64,000 bases of DNA from Flavobacterium sp. 1 (lineage in GTDB: Bacteria; Bacteroidota; Bacteroidia; Flavobacteriales; Flavobacteriaceae). Location of the stretch: positions 1,488,001 to 1,552,000 of the forward strand of contig NZ_PGER01000001.1 in the NCBI RefSeq assembly GCF_002797935.1. Direction: 5' to 3'. Position 1 is the first letter of the stretch; every line of letters starts with the position of its first letter. The notes under the pieces are model-generated. The model was not told where the DNA came from. It searched no databases and saw only the letters and a program-made list of their open reading frames with translations. Below are positions 8,652 to 18,865 of this stretch, piece after piece. The position numbers and the translations under genes were made by a program.

Positions 8652-9159
8652 ATCCAATTTTGATGGACTGAAAATAGCGCCAACGGGGCAAGGTAGACTA
8701 TTAAAAACAGGAACGGTCACAAAATAAAATAAATAAAAATTTTCTGATTGATATGGGACGTATATTTTGAATGTTCGCCAACTCTAAAATCTTATGACTT
8801 TGTGTTTTTTTTTGAAAGTTTTTGAAAAGCGTGAAACATGTCAAAAGTGTTTAGAATTTTTTCGTGATGTTTTTAGAATTAGAAAAGTTTCTAGAGTTAA
8901 AAAAACTATACAATTACATTTTTATATATAAGCAATGATACTGAATCTTTAAGGGTTTCACGGTAAAAGTCGGGAGACTTTTATATGATTTACAATTTTA
9001 AAAAACATTTAAATAAAAGCGCAAAGTCATGATACTTTACGGGGCGGGGCGTTTTGGTTTTGAGGCACCTCATTATCAAGAAACCATTTCAAATCTAAAA
9101 AGCTATATTTTAGAGCGTTGTCGTGATAACAAAATTTGGCTTGAAATCATTCCGAGGAA
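8652..9159. other. Intergenic region with a short hairpin
   Basis: No convincing gene is present. A perfect 7-bp hairpin, AAAAGTC-GGGA-GACTTTT (8965-8982), could be a weak terminator. A 65-codon plus-strand frame (9029-9226) runs into the GLPGLI gene from the opposite strand and is not recognisable. It is left uncalled. Confidence 0.4.
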
Positions 9160-9921
9160 CTATAAAAACGCATTCCACAAAAAATTGTTTTTTCTTCTAT
9201 TGTTCTCCTCTTTATCATCACCATAATCGAACCATTCTTTCGTTTTTTCTTCAATTTCTTTCTTTAGACCCAATAAATCATAGGTTTTTTTAGCTGTGAT
9301 GGGTTTTAATTCGGAGGCTTTAGTCATCGACAAATCTACTTTGGTGGCTACAAATGAGGTGTATAATCTAGGAATTGAAAGCCCCAAAATCAAACCTGAC
9401 AATCCGTGAATAGAACAAGGACCTCCAGAAATGGTGATCTCATCGGTATAAAAAGCAAATACATAAACGTCGTCCATTATTTTGCCTACTGCTTTTCGGC
9501 AATTATAACCTGCTATTTCTCTGTTTTCGTTAGTGATTTTCCATTCAATATTTTGGATGCTGTCGGCTATCACAAAATTAGTACCTACTATTTGTTTTTG
9601 CATCATCATTTTTTTGGCTCCAAAATCAAAATACCAAGTGTTTTCTTCATCTTGATCTTTGTAGTATTTAGGAATTTTTGTTTTTGAACTCCATCGATCA
9701 AATTTGAAGATGCTTTTGTTGTCTGCAAAAGTATAGGTGTAATACGATATTTTTAGGTCAGAAAGGTTGTCTTTCATCATCTCATCCCAACTATCATTGC
9801 TCATTGTTTTTTTCAAATTCGTATTTACTTCATATTCAACTACCGCTTTTTCTATAAATTGCTGTGCTATTGCTGTAGTTGTAAAAATTAGTGTTGTAAG
9901 AATAAAAAGTATTGATTTCAT
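9160..9921 (-). CDS. GLPGLI family protein
   Basis: This 253-residue exported protein has a signal peptide ending IAQQ. The family hallmark appears as HGLSGLILGLSIPR around residues 172-185, preceded by the conserved AGYNCRKA cysteine motif and the YAF..YTDEI strand. GLPGLI proteins are periplasmic or outer-membrane-associated proteins of Bacteroidota with unknown biochemical role. They are often paired with a TonB-receptor-like barrel, exactly as here: the 927-aa barrel gene lies 42 bp upstream on the same strand. Confidence 0.88.
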   Translation of the reverse strand: MKSILFILTTLIFTTTAIAQQFIEKAVVEYEVNTNLKKTMSNDSWDEMMKDNLSDLKISYYTYTFADNKSIFKFDRWSSKTKIPKYYKDQDEENTWYFDFGAKKMMMQKQIVGTNFVIADSIQNIEWKITNENREIAGYNCRKAVGKIMDDVYVFAFYTDEITISGGPCSIHGLSGLILGLSIPRLYTSFVATKVDLSMTKASELKPITAKKTYDLLGLKKEIEEKTKEWFDYGDDKEENNRRKNNFLWNAFL

Positions 9922-9963
9922 ATGTTGCTATTTTTTATGGTCATTTTCGGAACAGTTCCTGAT

Positions 9964-12747
9964 TTATTTTTTTGCTGTTTCGCCTTTGTTTTTAAAATTC
10001 CAGGTAAATCCTATCATAGCATATCTTTTGAGTCTGTCATTTTGTTCCTCTGTAATTGAGTTTTCATAAACAGATCTTCGGATACCAATATTTTGATTCA
10101 AAATATCTCGCACCATTATGTAAGCCGTAAATTCATCATTTTTGAAAGTGCGTTCTAGTCTTGCATTCCACAATTGATTGGTAAGATTGGTTTGAAAATC
10201 AACCGTTTTTTGCCTAGACATAAAATTATAATCAGTAGATAGTTTCCATTTTTCTCTGAAATAAACCCCAATATCCAATCCTAAATCATTGGTGTTAAAT
10301 GATTTTATTTTATCGTTTTGAGATGTCGTATTTCTGTTATTTGAAAAATTATTACTCAAACTAAGGTCATATTTTTTTGCTTTAGATTTATTTAAATAAA
10401 CGGAAAATCCTGAGTTTAAAGTTTTAGAATCGTTGGTGCTATTATTAATGCTATTTACAGATTTATTGTAGTTTAGATTTGGATTAAGATTAACCTGTAA
10501 ATCAAGTTTCTTCAGCTTAAAACCATATCCTACATACAAATTGACAGAATAATTACCATTCGTATTTATAGGTTTGGTAATTGTTTGCGCACTTTCTGGA
10601 TCTATAACTCTGCTATAAGAAATCAAATTAGAAGTTGTTCTAAACGAGAAACTTTGATAAAATTGGGTTTCTGTCAAAATGCTATAAGTGCTGTTAAATA
10701 GACCTATATTATTGGTAAAAGATTGCTTTAAATCTGGATTTCCTAATGTTTGATTAAAAAAGTCTTGATTGTTTCTCAAAGGCTGTAATTGGTCGATAGT
10801 CGGCTGTCTTGTTTCTCCTTGATAATTGATGCGTAAATTACTGTTGCTTTTGTACTTATAAGAGAAATTCGCAGACGGAAAAAAATTGGTGTAACTGCGT
10901 TTGTATTCTTTGTTTAAAGTTTGATCTTCTAAATCAAACGAGGTAAATCCAAAACCACTTCCGAAGTTATAATTAATTTTTTTGGAATTATAACTCAATC
11001 TAATGCTGGGCTTGTTAGTTATTATGGTCTGGTTGAACTGGTTTGACAAAGAATTTACAATCACATCATACTTGCCTGTAAGGTTCGAATAATCATACGT
11101 CAAATAGTCATTTTCTCCTGTGTTGAGCGATACTTGATAGGCAAATTGCAAGGCAAATTTCTTAGCAATTGGTTCAGAATAAGTAAGGTTTACAGTAACA
11201 TTTTGGGTTGACTTATCCCCTATTTTGTTTTGATTCACATCCTCTTTTTTATCAAAATCACCATTAATATAACTTTCGTTAGAAGACTTCAAAAAATTAT
11301 TTGAATTGGTATTCAAAGTGTTCCAACTACTGTTTGCTGAAAATGTACGACGGGCTTTGGCAAATTTATGTTTGTATAAAATACTTGCCAATAAAGCAGT
11401 TTTGTCAGAATCTGTAGTGAATGTTTTTTCTTGTTTGTTTTTCAATAATCCACCATCACCAGTAGTACTTCCATTTGTATATTCATCACTTTCGGTAGCA
11501 TAAAAATTGGTTTTAGCAGTAATTCGTAAACTGTTTAAAGAATCTAATTTTACATCGTAAATAGCATTCAATTTAAAATTACTCCTGTTGACATTGCTTA
11601 CTTTAGAAGTGTTTTCATTCAATTGGGTTTCTCCTACTTGGGTTTGTGTTTTTCTACTATTGTTGTTCGTATAAATTTGATTATTATATTTTGGTGTTAA
11701 ATTCAATGTTTGTTTATCCTTCCACTTGTTACTGTACTGTAATCCCGCATTGGTATTTTTAACAAATCCATTTTGAGTATCAACATTAGGTTCTTCATCA
11801 TTATTACCACCAGTCCATTCATAATTTACATTTCCATCGTCATCCATACTCATACTAAAGCTGTCATCCCGACTACCATATTTATCGCTATCTTGCCAAC
11901 TAAGTCCATCTTGACCTGTATTACCATTCAATAAAAATGCCGATATTTTTCTTTTGCCTTTAAAACTGCTAAACATAAGATTGCTATTGTATCTGGAATC
12001 GGAACCTGCAAGTGGCTCACCGGCACCATCAATCTTACCAAAATACCCTTTCTTTTTGTCTTCTTTTAATTTTAGATTAATGGTTTTTTTGGTTTCGCCA
12101 TCATCAATTCCTGTAAACTCGGCTTGGTCACTTTTCTTGTCAAAAACTTGGACTTCTTTTACGGCATCTGCTCGCAAATTCTTCACAGCCATTCCAGGAT
12201 CATCTCCAAAAAATTCTTCGCCATCGACCAATACTTTTTGTACCGTTTCGCCCATAGCTTTTATAGCACCATTTTTATCTACTTGTATTCCAGGGAGTTT
12301 TTTTAGTAATTCTTCTACGTTAGCATTTGCACCAACAACAAAATCACTGGCTCTGTAACTTGTCGTATCTCCTTTGATTCTAATAGAACCCGTTTTTATT
12401 ATTACTTCTCTTAGCGCATTAATTTTGCTTACCAAATCTATTGTTCCTAAGTTTTTTACAGTTTCACTTACGGTTATATCATCTAAATAATCGGCATATT
12501 GTCTATGGGAAGTCATCACAATATAATTTCCGGCTTTTACATTTTTAAGGTCAAAGTTTCCCTTTTTATCCGATCGGGTAAACTTATATAAAATAGAATC
12601 TTTGGGTGTTAGTAAGGCAACAACCGAATTGTATACTGGAGTTTTTTCTTTACTATCAATCAAAACACCCGAAACATTTGTTTTTTGAGCAAAAACAGAA
12701 AAAGAAAATAAGAACAATATTGCAAAGGTTATGGTAATTTTAATCAT
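9964..12747 (-). CDS. Outer-membrane beta-barrel protein (TonB-receptor-like)
   Basis: The 927-residue protein has a signal peptide (FAILFLFSFSVFAQ), then a carboxypeptidase-regulatory-like beta-sandwich (residues about 23-100; VSGVLIDSKEKTPVYNSVVAL). A plug-like segment follows (SDFVVGANANVEELLKKLPG, VLVDGEEFFGDDP, residues about 130-185). The long C-terminal barrel is rich in Asn/Ser/Thr/aromatic strands (SFKGKRKISAFLLNGNTGQD, RINYQGETRQPTIDQLQPL). This is the 'outer membrane beta-barrel family protein' type, related to TonB receptors but without the usual terminal Phe. It forms an operon with the GLPGLI gene; a peptide- or metal-related role is only a guess. Confidence 0.88.
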   Translation of the reverse strand: MIKITITFAILFLFSFSVFAQKTNVSGVLIDSKEKTPVYNSVVALLTPKDSILYKFTRSDKKGNFDLKNVKAGNYIVMTSHRQYADYLDDITVSETVKNLGTIDLVSKINALREVIIKTGSIRIKGDTTSYRASDFVVGANANVEELLKKLPGIQVDKNGAIKAMGETVQKVLVDGEEFFGDDPGMAVKNLRADAVKEVQVFDKKSDQAEFTGIDDGETKKTINLKLKEDKKKGYFGKIDGAGEPLAGSDSRYNSNLMFSSFKGKRKISAFLLNGNTGQDGLSWQDSDKYGSRDDSFSMSMDDDGNVNYEWTGGNNDEEPNVDTQNGFVKNTNAGLQYSNKWKDKQTLNLTPKYNNQIYTNNNSRKTQTQVGETQLNENTSKVSNVNRSNFKLNAIYDVKLDSLNSLRITAKTNFYATESDEYTNGSTTGDGGLLKNKQEKTFTTDSDKTALLASILYKHKFAKARRTFSANSSWNTLNTNSNNFLKSSNESYINGDFDKKEDVNQNKIGDKSTQNVTVNLTYSEPIAKKFALQFAYQVSLNTGENDYLTYDYSNLTGKYDVIVNSLSNQFNQTIITNKPSIRLSYNSKKINYNFGSGFGFTSFDLEDQTLNKEYKRSYTNFFPSANFSYKYKSNSNLRINYQGETRQPTIDQLQPLRNNQDFFNQTLGNPDLKQSFTNNIGLFNSTYSILTETQFYQSFSFRTTSNLISYSRVIDPESAQTITKPINTNGNYSVNLYVGYGFKLKKLDLQVNLNPNLNYNKSVNSINNSTNDSKTLNSGFSVYLNKSKAKKYDLSLSNNFSNNRNTTSQNDKIKSFNTNDLGLDIGVYFREKWKLSTDYNFMSRQKTVDFQTNLTNQLWNARLERTFKNDEFTAYIMVRDILNQNIGIRRSVYENSITEEQNDRLKRYAMIGFTWNFKNKGETAKK

Positions 12748-14183
12748 AAATAGTTTTAATTGTAATTAGCATTTCAAAATTTTCAACAAGCCGTTTAAAC
12801 TAAAATTACGATAGTCTTTCACTTAAAATTTACCTTGTGTATAAAATATATGAACTAAAACGAAAGTAGTAGTATTTCTATTAATTTTTAAAAATTATAA
12901 TGTTAAATTAACCATAAATATATTCGTGCAAAAAATAAAAATCCTTGCGGGAAAAATACATTACAAATTTTTCATTTACAGTAAATTACAAGCTTTACAA
13001 TAGATTTTGGAGAAATGGTTCGCATTGCATCTTCATATCCCCCGCTAGTTTGAGCGGGTCAATAGAGCGAGCGCAATGTCATTAAGTTAAGCGATTTTAG
13101 AATGAAGATTACCGATTTATGGTTTCAGATTTTTGTGTTGAAGATAGAAAATCGTCGATTTTACGGGTTTTGTACATCTGAAATAAATCCCGATAGCTAT
13201 CAGATATCGTACCACTTTAGCCACTCCTTGCTGCTCTCCCCTCTTTGAAATTAGAGTGAATTTAATACATTCCTAGAGAAAATAAAATTTGTAGTTTTTA
13301 CAGCAATAATTGAGAGGACATAATGGAATACTCGATACAATAGCGATGACGAAGAAGTACGCAGCTTGAATTTCATTTATTACTATGTATCTGAATTAAA
13401 GCAATTTACTTTATATTTATAATTAATAAATCGAAACAAACCTTAGAATGTATACCAAAACTAAGTTGGCTTTACGAAGGTTTGTATCGCATATATGCAA
13501 GTTAGCGATTATTGCTCCGTTGAAAAGACCAGTTTACATTAATAAGAAAGAAAAAATTGAATCTAATCTTCTCCTAACCTATCGACGAAAATCGAAAGGA
13601 ATAAATTGCGGATTTTCGAGGTCGAGTTTCAAGATGGAATTAGAAAGTCGATTTTTTTTTTTGCGGACTTTTTTCGCCGATTTTTTTTGAGGTTTAAGAG
13701 GAATTTTATTCTCCTGACTTTTGGATTGCTTGAAAGTGTTTTCGGGACGGATTTTGAAAGTGGATAAACTTCCGCAATTGGAATGGATTATTGGAATCGA
13801 TAATCAGAGGTGCTTAACGAGCGTTTCGCAACATTCGCTAACACACGCTACAAGTTATTTGAGTATTAGGCTTAATTTGAAATTGGATTTGTATTTGGAA
13901 GATTTACTTCGTCTATTCGCTATCGCTCGAGTGGCAAATCCGAATAATGGGCTTAATTTAGTTCCAAACTGTTTGTAGTGCGAGAACGTCAGGCTGTGAA
14001 AAAAACTCTTCAAATTTAGAAAGTATTCGGAGGGCTACCAAAGAAAAAACTCAAATATGAGATTCTCAGGAGGCAGATTTTAGTTTTTTCACAGACTGAC
14101 GTTAGACTTATAGATTTTTTGACTTTTAAAAAAAATTGTGTAAATACATGAAATTGATTTTACTCTAAATGGCTCAAAATAAG
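12748..14183. other. 1.4-kb non-coding region with repeat-like sequence
   Basis: I see no credible gene here. There is a hairpin CCCGCT-AGTTTG-AGCGGG at 13041-13058. A stretch at about 13560-14110 looks like degenerate interspersed repeat. It ends in a 20-bp inverted repeat (13985-14004 with 14084-14103, 19 of 20 pairs, core AACGTCAG...CTGTGAAAAAA). Two frames, at 13448-13690 and 13721-13978, have low-complexity, gene-unlike composition. Confidence 0.5.
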
Positions 14184-15641
14184 CTATAATTTACTGATAT
14201 AACTGCCAAATATATCCTTGAACTGATATCCTTCGGAAATGCGGTCTTTACTAAGTTTTTTGTATTCGACCAATCCCCACAAAATGAATTCTTTCATAAA
14301 ATAACGATCTCGTTTTTCTAATTGAGGCTGGTATTTTTCTATTAATTTGTCAAGAGGAGTAATACTGTCCAAAATAGTTTTGTACTCTTCATCGGTACAG
14401 TCATCTAATAATTCAAAACCACTTTCTGTAAAAAACCAATCTAAAGTATCACTGTAAGGTGTTTTTTGTCCCTGTTTTTCTAATTTCTCAATTTTCGGAA
14501 AATAGGCAGGTAAAAAGGTATGTATTGCATCACTTATCAATCGCTGAGCTACAATAGCGGCTCCCTCCTGCTCTCCTTCATAAACCAATTCAACTTTGCC
14601 GGTTATGGACGGAATAATTCCCATAAAGTCGGATAAACGCAAAGATGTATGGTCGGCTCCGCATAGTAAAGCACGACGCTCGGCAGTACTCATTAAATTT
14701 TCATAGGCCGTAATGCTCAATCGGGCACTTACCCCGCTTTTATTGTCTATGAATTCACTTTCGCGGGCTTCAAAACTGATTTGTTCCAATAAATCTCTGG
14801 CCAGAGATGGAATATAAACCGAGTCGCTTTGAGCTTCATCAAGTTTTGCTTCCTGCGTTGTAATTGTTCTGGCGATTTTTATATCTTGAGGATAATGCGT
14901 AAGGATTTGTGAACCAATTCTATCCTTCAGAGGTGTTACAATGCTTCCTCTGTTGGTGTAATCTTCGGGATTGGCGGTAAAGATAAACTGCATATCGAGT
15001 GGCATCCGCAATTTGAATCCGCGAATTTGTATATCTCCTTCCTGCAGTATGTTAAATAGCGCTACTTGTATTCGGGCTTGCAAATCAGGTAATTCGTTAA
15101 TCACAAAAATACAGCGGTTGGCACGCGGAATCATTCCGAAATGAATTACACGGTCATCGGCATACGATAATTTTAGATTTGCAGCTTTTATCGGATCGAC
15201 ATCACCAATTAAATCAGCAACGGTTACATCTGGAGTAGCTAGTTTTTCGAAGAAACGTTCGCTTCGGTGAAGCCACGAAATGGGAGTTGCATCTCCTTTT
15301 TCGGCAATTAAATCTTTGGCAAAACGGGATAATGGATGAAAAGGATCGTCATTAATTTCAGAACCCGTCACAAACGGAATGTATTCGTCCAATAATTCAA
15401 TCATTTTTCTAGCCAATCTCGTTTTGGCCTGCCCGCGAAGCCCCAATAAATTGATATTGTGACGGGACAAAATGGCTCTTTCCAGTTCTGGGATTACAGT
15501 ATTTTCAAAACCATGAACGCCCTCAAATGTTGGCTGTCCTGATTTTATTTTTTCTCTCAAATTATGTCGTAATTCATCTTTGATGTTCTTGCTTAAGTAT
15601 CCAGATTGCTTTAATTGACCGAATGTATGTATGTTGTTCAT
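14184..15641 (-). CDS. MoxR-like AAA+ ATPase
   Basis: This is a 485-residue AAA+ protein of the MoxR/magnesium-chelatase-like group. The P-loop is in INLLGLRGQAKTRLARKMIELL (about residues 65-86; a GxxGxAKT variant). Walker B is IFVINELPDL, followed by PLDMQFIFTANPEDYTNRG and sensor/arginine motifs PLKDRIGSQILTHYP. I prefer ATG 15641 to the in-frame ATG at 15686, whose extra residues are low-complexity. The VWA gene lies 57 bp upstream on the same strand. MoxR-VWA pairs act as chaperone-like modules for metal insertion or complex assembly; the client here is unknown. Confidence 0.88.
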   Translation of the reverse strand: MNNIHTFGQLKQSGYLSKNIKDELRHNLREKIKSGQPTFEGVHGFENTVIPELERAILSRHNINLLGLRGQAKTRLARKMIELLDEYIPFVTGSEINDDPFHPLSRFAKDLIAEKGDATPISWLHRSERFFEKLATPDVTVADLIGDVDPIKAANLKLSYADDRVIHFGMIPRANRCIFVINELPDLQARIQVALFNILQEGDIQIRGFKLRMPLDMQFIFTANPEDYTNRGSIVTPLKDRIGSQILTHYPQDIKIARTITTQEAKLDEAQSDSVYIPSLARDLLEQISFEARESEFIDNKSGVSARLSITAYENLMSTAERRALLCGADHTSLRLSDFMGIIPSITGKVELVYEGEQEGAAIVAQRLISDAIHTFLPAYFPKIEKLEKQGQKTPYSDTLDWFFTESGFELLDDCTDEEYKTILDSITPLDKLIEKYQPQLEKRDRYFMKEFILWGLVEYKKLSKDRISEGYQFKDIFGSYISKL

Positions 15642-15698
15642 TAATTTTAGTTTTTGATTTATTTTTATTGGTATTGAAATTGCCATTTCTATTGAAAA

Positions 15699-16817
15699 CT
15701 ATTTAATCCGTTTCTTTCTATTGGTTTCATAATCTTCAAAAATCATTTCGCCTAAACCTTTCAATCCGGTGTAGAACGCTTTTCCCTGATTGGCTTCGGT
15801 AAACTTATTTACAAATTTTTGCAGATAAGGATCGTTAGCGATCATAAAAGTAGTTATTGGAATGTGCAATTTTCGAGCTTGCTGTGCCTGGGTATAACAT
15901 TTATCGACGATGTATTGATCGAGGCCGTTACTATTCATATAATAAGTGCCGTCTTTTTCTCTTACACAACTCGGTTTACCGTCGGTAATCATAAAAATCT
16001 GCTTGTTGGTATTACGTTTTCTGCGCAATAAATCCATAGCCAATTGCAGACCAGCAACGGTATTGGTGTGAAATGGCCCGACCTTTAGATAAGGCAAATC
16101 TCTAATGGAAATCGGCCACGCATCATCTCCGAAAACAAGAATATCCAAAGTGTCTTTTGGATAACGAGTAGTAATTAATTCAGCCAAAGCCATAGCGACT
16201 TTCTTGGCGGGCGTTATTCGGTCTTCGCCATACAGAATCATACTGTGGCTGATGTCAATCATCAAAACGGTGCTCATTTGGGATTTGTACTGGGTTTCTT
16301 CGACTACCAAATCATTTTCGGTCAGCATAAAATCGGCAACGCCGTTATTGATTTGTGCATTTCGCAGACTTTCGGTCAGCGAAATGCGTTCCAAACCGTC
16401 TCCAAAATGAAACTCCCTGAATTCTCCCGTATGTTCGTCACCATTGCCAACGTGCTTCGTTTTGTGATTACCACTCCCCGACTTTTTAATGTTTCCAAAA
16501 ATGTTATCCAAAGCCTGCTGGCGTATGGCTCGCTCTGTTTTGGCAGTAATTCCAATGCCAGAAGTTCCGTCATCTTTGACTTCTTCTCTGATGTATCCTT
16601 TTTTCTTTAAGTCCTCAATAAAATCATCGATGGTATAGGATGGTTCAGTCAGTTTGTATTCTTTGTCCAATTCGCGCAGCCAACTGATAGCTTCATCAAA
16701 ATCTCCCGAAGTATGCGTGATAAGTTCTTTGAAAATGCCAAAAAGTTTATCAAATGGAGATTGAAACGGAGCTTCGTAGCTTTTAAAATAGAATCCCTTT
16801 TTTATAGTAGTGTTCAT
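15699..16817 (-). CDS. VWA domain-containing protein (MoxR partner)
   Basis: The 372-residue protein has an N-terminal helical region and a C-terminal von Willebrand A domain from about residue 180. The metal-ion-dependent adhesion site is complete: DxSxS in MIDISHSMIL, a threonine in PFHTNTVAGLQ, and aspartate in FMITDGKPS. No signal peptide or membrane segment is present, so it acts in the cytoplasm. It is the first gene of the pair with the MoxR-like ATPase, the usual arrangement for this system. Confidence 0.88.
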   Translation of the reverse strand: MNTTIKKGFYFKSYEAPFQSPFDKLFGIFKELITHTSGDFDEAISWLRELDKEYKLTEPSYTIDDFIEDLKKKGYIREEVKDDGTSGIGITAKTERAIRQQALDNIFGNIKKSGSGNHKTKHVGNGDEHTGEFREFHFGDGLERISLTESLRNAQINNGVADFMLTENDLVVEETQYKSQMSTVLMIDISHSMILYGEDRITPAKKVAMALAELITTRYPKDTLDILVFGDDAWPISIRDLPYLKVGPFHTNTVAGLQLAMDLLRRKRNTNKQIFMITDGKPSCVREKDGTYYMNSNGLDQYIVDKCYTQAQQARKLHIPITTFMIANDPYLQKFVNKFTEANQGKAFYTGLKGLGEMIFEDYETNRKKRIK

Positions 16818-16993
16818 AAATATAAAAATACATCATTTTTGAACGACCCCGCCTCAAACATTATATAATTTTACGTTAAAAGTCCTTTATAATTAGTGAT
16901 TAGTTAAAATTTGTTACATTGAAAAAAAATCAAAAAGCTAACTGCTAATAACTTTTACCAATCGCCATAACATCAATTAATAGTTTAAAAAAG

Positions 16994-17782
16994 CTAATCT
17001 ACTTTTTTGAAAACCAATACTTCACCTGATGGATTGGTAAGTATCAACTGTAAATTTTCAACTTTATAATTGGTTATGCCTTGCAATGCTTTTAGGAATT
17101 CGTTTTCTTTATTATTGGGACCGCAAACCATTCGAGTTGTGATGGTTTTGGTAAATCGGAGTAATCCTCTTTCAAAGAAAATAGTTCCGTTCATTCTGTT
17201 ACAGCCTGTAAATCCTATAAATTCATTAGTAGAATAGTTTATTTCAAGGTTTGGCAATTCTTTGGTAAAATCTTCATGACTCACTTTTTTCCCCTTTAAT
17301 TGTTCCAAAACCCAAATATCGTGCAAGCGAAAATCAGTAATATAGTTTCCGCAACCGTTTAAAAATGTGGAGTTTTTATCTTTTACAATTTCAATCCGTA
17401 CAGAATAAGAAGATTTATCGCCAGACATGGTACTGATGCATTCCTGTTGCATAATTTGGATAATCATTGAGACGGATTTATCCGTAACTCGATACATTTT
17501 TACATTGGTATCCATGGCCTGAAGTGGCTCGACGTGATTGCCTGTCAATGATTCAAAACCGCGTATTGAAGAGGTGAATTCAATGGTTTCCTCCGATATT
17601 TTTAAGTTCCAATCCGGTTCGTTACCATTTCCTCTGAAATAAATCCCTTTCTCCAAATTCTCCATTTGCTGTTTGTAGGCAAAAGTGGGTTCGAATTTCA
17701 CGGTTTCTTTCGGGGCTGTTACAGTGCTTTTACAGCTAACTATAAACAAAACAATTGATAAGAATTGAATCCATTTCTTCAT
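16994..17782 (-). CDS. META domain lipoprotein
   Basis: The 262-residue protein carries a lipoprotein signal with lipobox IVSC (Cys17). An N-terminal domain holds GIYFRGNGNEPDWNLKISEE (about residues 46-65), similar to the COG3650 lipoprotein domain. A C-terminal META/HslJ domain follows, with FTGCNRMNGTIFFERGLLRF and TRMVCGPNNKENEFLKAL. META domains occur in exported heat-shock or protease-inhibitor-like proteins. It is expected to sit on the periplasmic face of a membrane. It lies 29 bp downstream of the YchJ-like gene on the same strand. Confidence 0.85.
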   Translation of the reverse strand: MKKWIQFLSIVLFIVSCKSTVTAPKETVKFEPTFAYKQQMENLEKGIYFRGNGNEPDWNLKISEETIEFTSSIRGFESLTGNHVEPLQAMDTNVKMYRVTDKSVSMIIQIMQQECISTMSGDKSSYSVRIEIVKDKNSTFLNGCGNYITDFRLHDIWVLEQLKGKKVSHEDFTKELPNLEINYSTNEFIGFTGCNRMNGTIFFERGLLRFTKTITTRMVCGPNNKENEFLKALQGITNYKVENLQLILTNPSGEVLVFKKVD

Positions 17783-17811
17783 AATTTGTAATATGAATTT
17801 AGAATCGTGAA

Positions 17812-18189
17812 TTATTTAAACTTCCCATCCACATAAAACCAACTTCCGTTTTCTTGTTTAAAAGTAGAAAACTCATGATGCACTTGGCTCGCATTATCAG
17901 CATCGATGTAATGCGCTTTGAACTCCACTGTATTTTCTGTAGCTGAAATAATTTCGAGTTTTTGCCATGTATTGGCGGTAGCCCAATGCAAAATTTCTTC
18001 TTTCGAATAATATTTCCTTTCTGAACTATGCGTTGTTGCCAATAAATAATCAGCCTGATGCGTGGCATAAGCCGTGTATCTCGATTTCATCAATGCCAAA
18101 GCCGTTGGCGCTTTTTGAACGCCACTAATATGAAGACTGCAACAGGTGTCAAAAGATTTATAGGAACCGCAATAACAATTTTTGGACAT
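17812..18189 (-). CDS. YchJ family SEC-C metal-binding protein
   Basis: A 125-residue protein of the YchJ/UPF0225 family. The N-terminal zinc-binding cysteines are in KNCYCGSYKSFDTCC, followed by the family segment TALALMKSRYTAYATHQADYLLATTH and a C-terminal NTF2-like part ending NGSWFYVDGKFK. Start ATG 18189 is preferred because the frame-extending alternative at 18228 overlaps the upstream gene and adds non-family residues. It is in a minus-strand run with two small genes upstream. Confidence 0.85.
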   Translation of the reverse strand: MSKNCYCGSYKSFDTCCSLHISGVQKAPTALALMKSRYTAYATHQADYLLATTHSSERKYYSKEEILHWATANTWQKLEIISATENTVEFKAHYIDADNASQVHHEFSTFKQENGSWFYVDGKFK

Positions 18190-18199
18190 CACAAATAAA

Positions 18200-18436
18200 T
18201 CAATTAAGTTGTGCTTTAAGCAAGACAATTTTTTGTTGCAATTGATTTAGCAGCACTTGAAATTTACTAATCTCAACAAGCTCCTCATCATCATCTGAAT
18301 GATCCAAAAGTTCGTCTAATTCTTCACTAACTTCGGCTAACTTATTATTAGCATCCTTGGCATTTTTGCTCGCAATCAAATCAATTATTTCCTGAACGCC
18401 ATTTTTTAATTCTTCAAATTTATTTTTGTCTATCAT
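18200..18436 (-). CDS. Small coiled-coil hypothetical protein
   Basis: This 78-residue protein is almost entirely helical, with acidic heptad-like sequence (KNGVQEIIDLIASKNAKDAN, SEELDELLDHSDDDEEL) and a leucine/glutamine-rich C-terminus (VLLNQLQQKIVLLKAQLN). No domain is recognised. It sits 10 bp upstream of the YchJ-like gene and 8 bp downstream of a 50-aa ORF, which suggests one operon. Confidence 0.65.
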   Translation of the reverse strand: MIDKNKFEELKNGVQEIIDLIASKNAKDANNKLAEVSEELDELLDHSDDDEELVEISKFQVLLNQLQQKIVLLKAQLN

Positions 18437-18444
18437 GGCCTGAT

Positions 18445-18597
18445 TTAATTATTATCCGAAGATTTACTTTCGTTAAACTTTTTAGTAATCTGCTTTAATT
18501 TCTCCTTTCGGTCGATAACAGCTTGTTTTGCCTTGTCTTGTGCTTTGTGCAGTTTATCGTTGTGTTTTTTGATATTTCTTTCGTTGTTTCGGCTCAT
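18445..18597 (-). CDS. 50-residue basic coiled-coil protein
   Basis: The minus-strand frame from ATG 18597 to TAA 18445 encodes 50 residues, starting MSRNNERNIKKHNDKLHKAQ and rich in Lys/Gln/Asn. It lies 8 bp upstream of the 78-aa coiled-coil gene in the same direction, supporting an operon start. It is short, so the coding claim rests on the frame, spacing and composition. Confidence 0.5.
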   Translation of the reverse strand: MSRNNERNIKKHNDKLHKAQDKAKQAVIDRKEKLKQITKKFNESKSSDNN

Positions 18598-18865
18598 TGT
18601 ATTTTAATTTTATTTGCTCCTTTCTTTATTAAAATCTGAATCTTGTTTTCAATTCGTTACAAAAAAGAAGGCTGGCAAAGTTCGGTTTTATTATTGAGAT
18701 GAATGTTATTTTATTTGGATAAACTATTTCTTCGGGTGCTTAGTGTTAAAAAATAAAACAAGTATTTTTTACTTCAATAATTTAGAAATGGTATCTTTAA
18801 GGATTTATAAATTTAGTTTTTTTATCCCAAAAACACTTTTTTTAAACCTTACAGTATAATATTCA

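Noticed and set aside
9029..9226. 65-codon ORF upstream of the GLPGLI gene
   Set aside because: It runs into the coding sequence of the opposite-strand gene and matches no family I know. It could be an old gene fragment.
13448..13978. Two plus-strand ORFs as genes (80 and 85 codons)
   Set aside because: Composition is repeat-like, they have no recognisable domain or promoter, and they sit in degenerate sequence.
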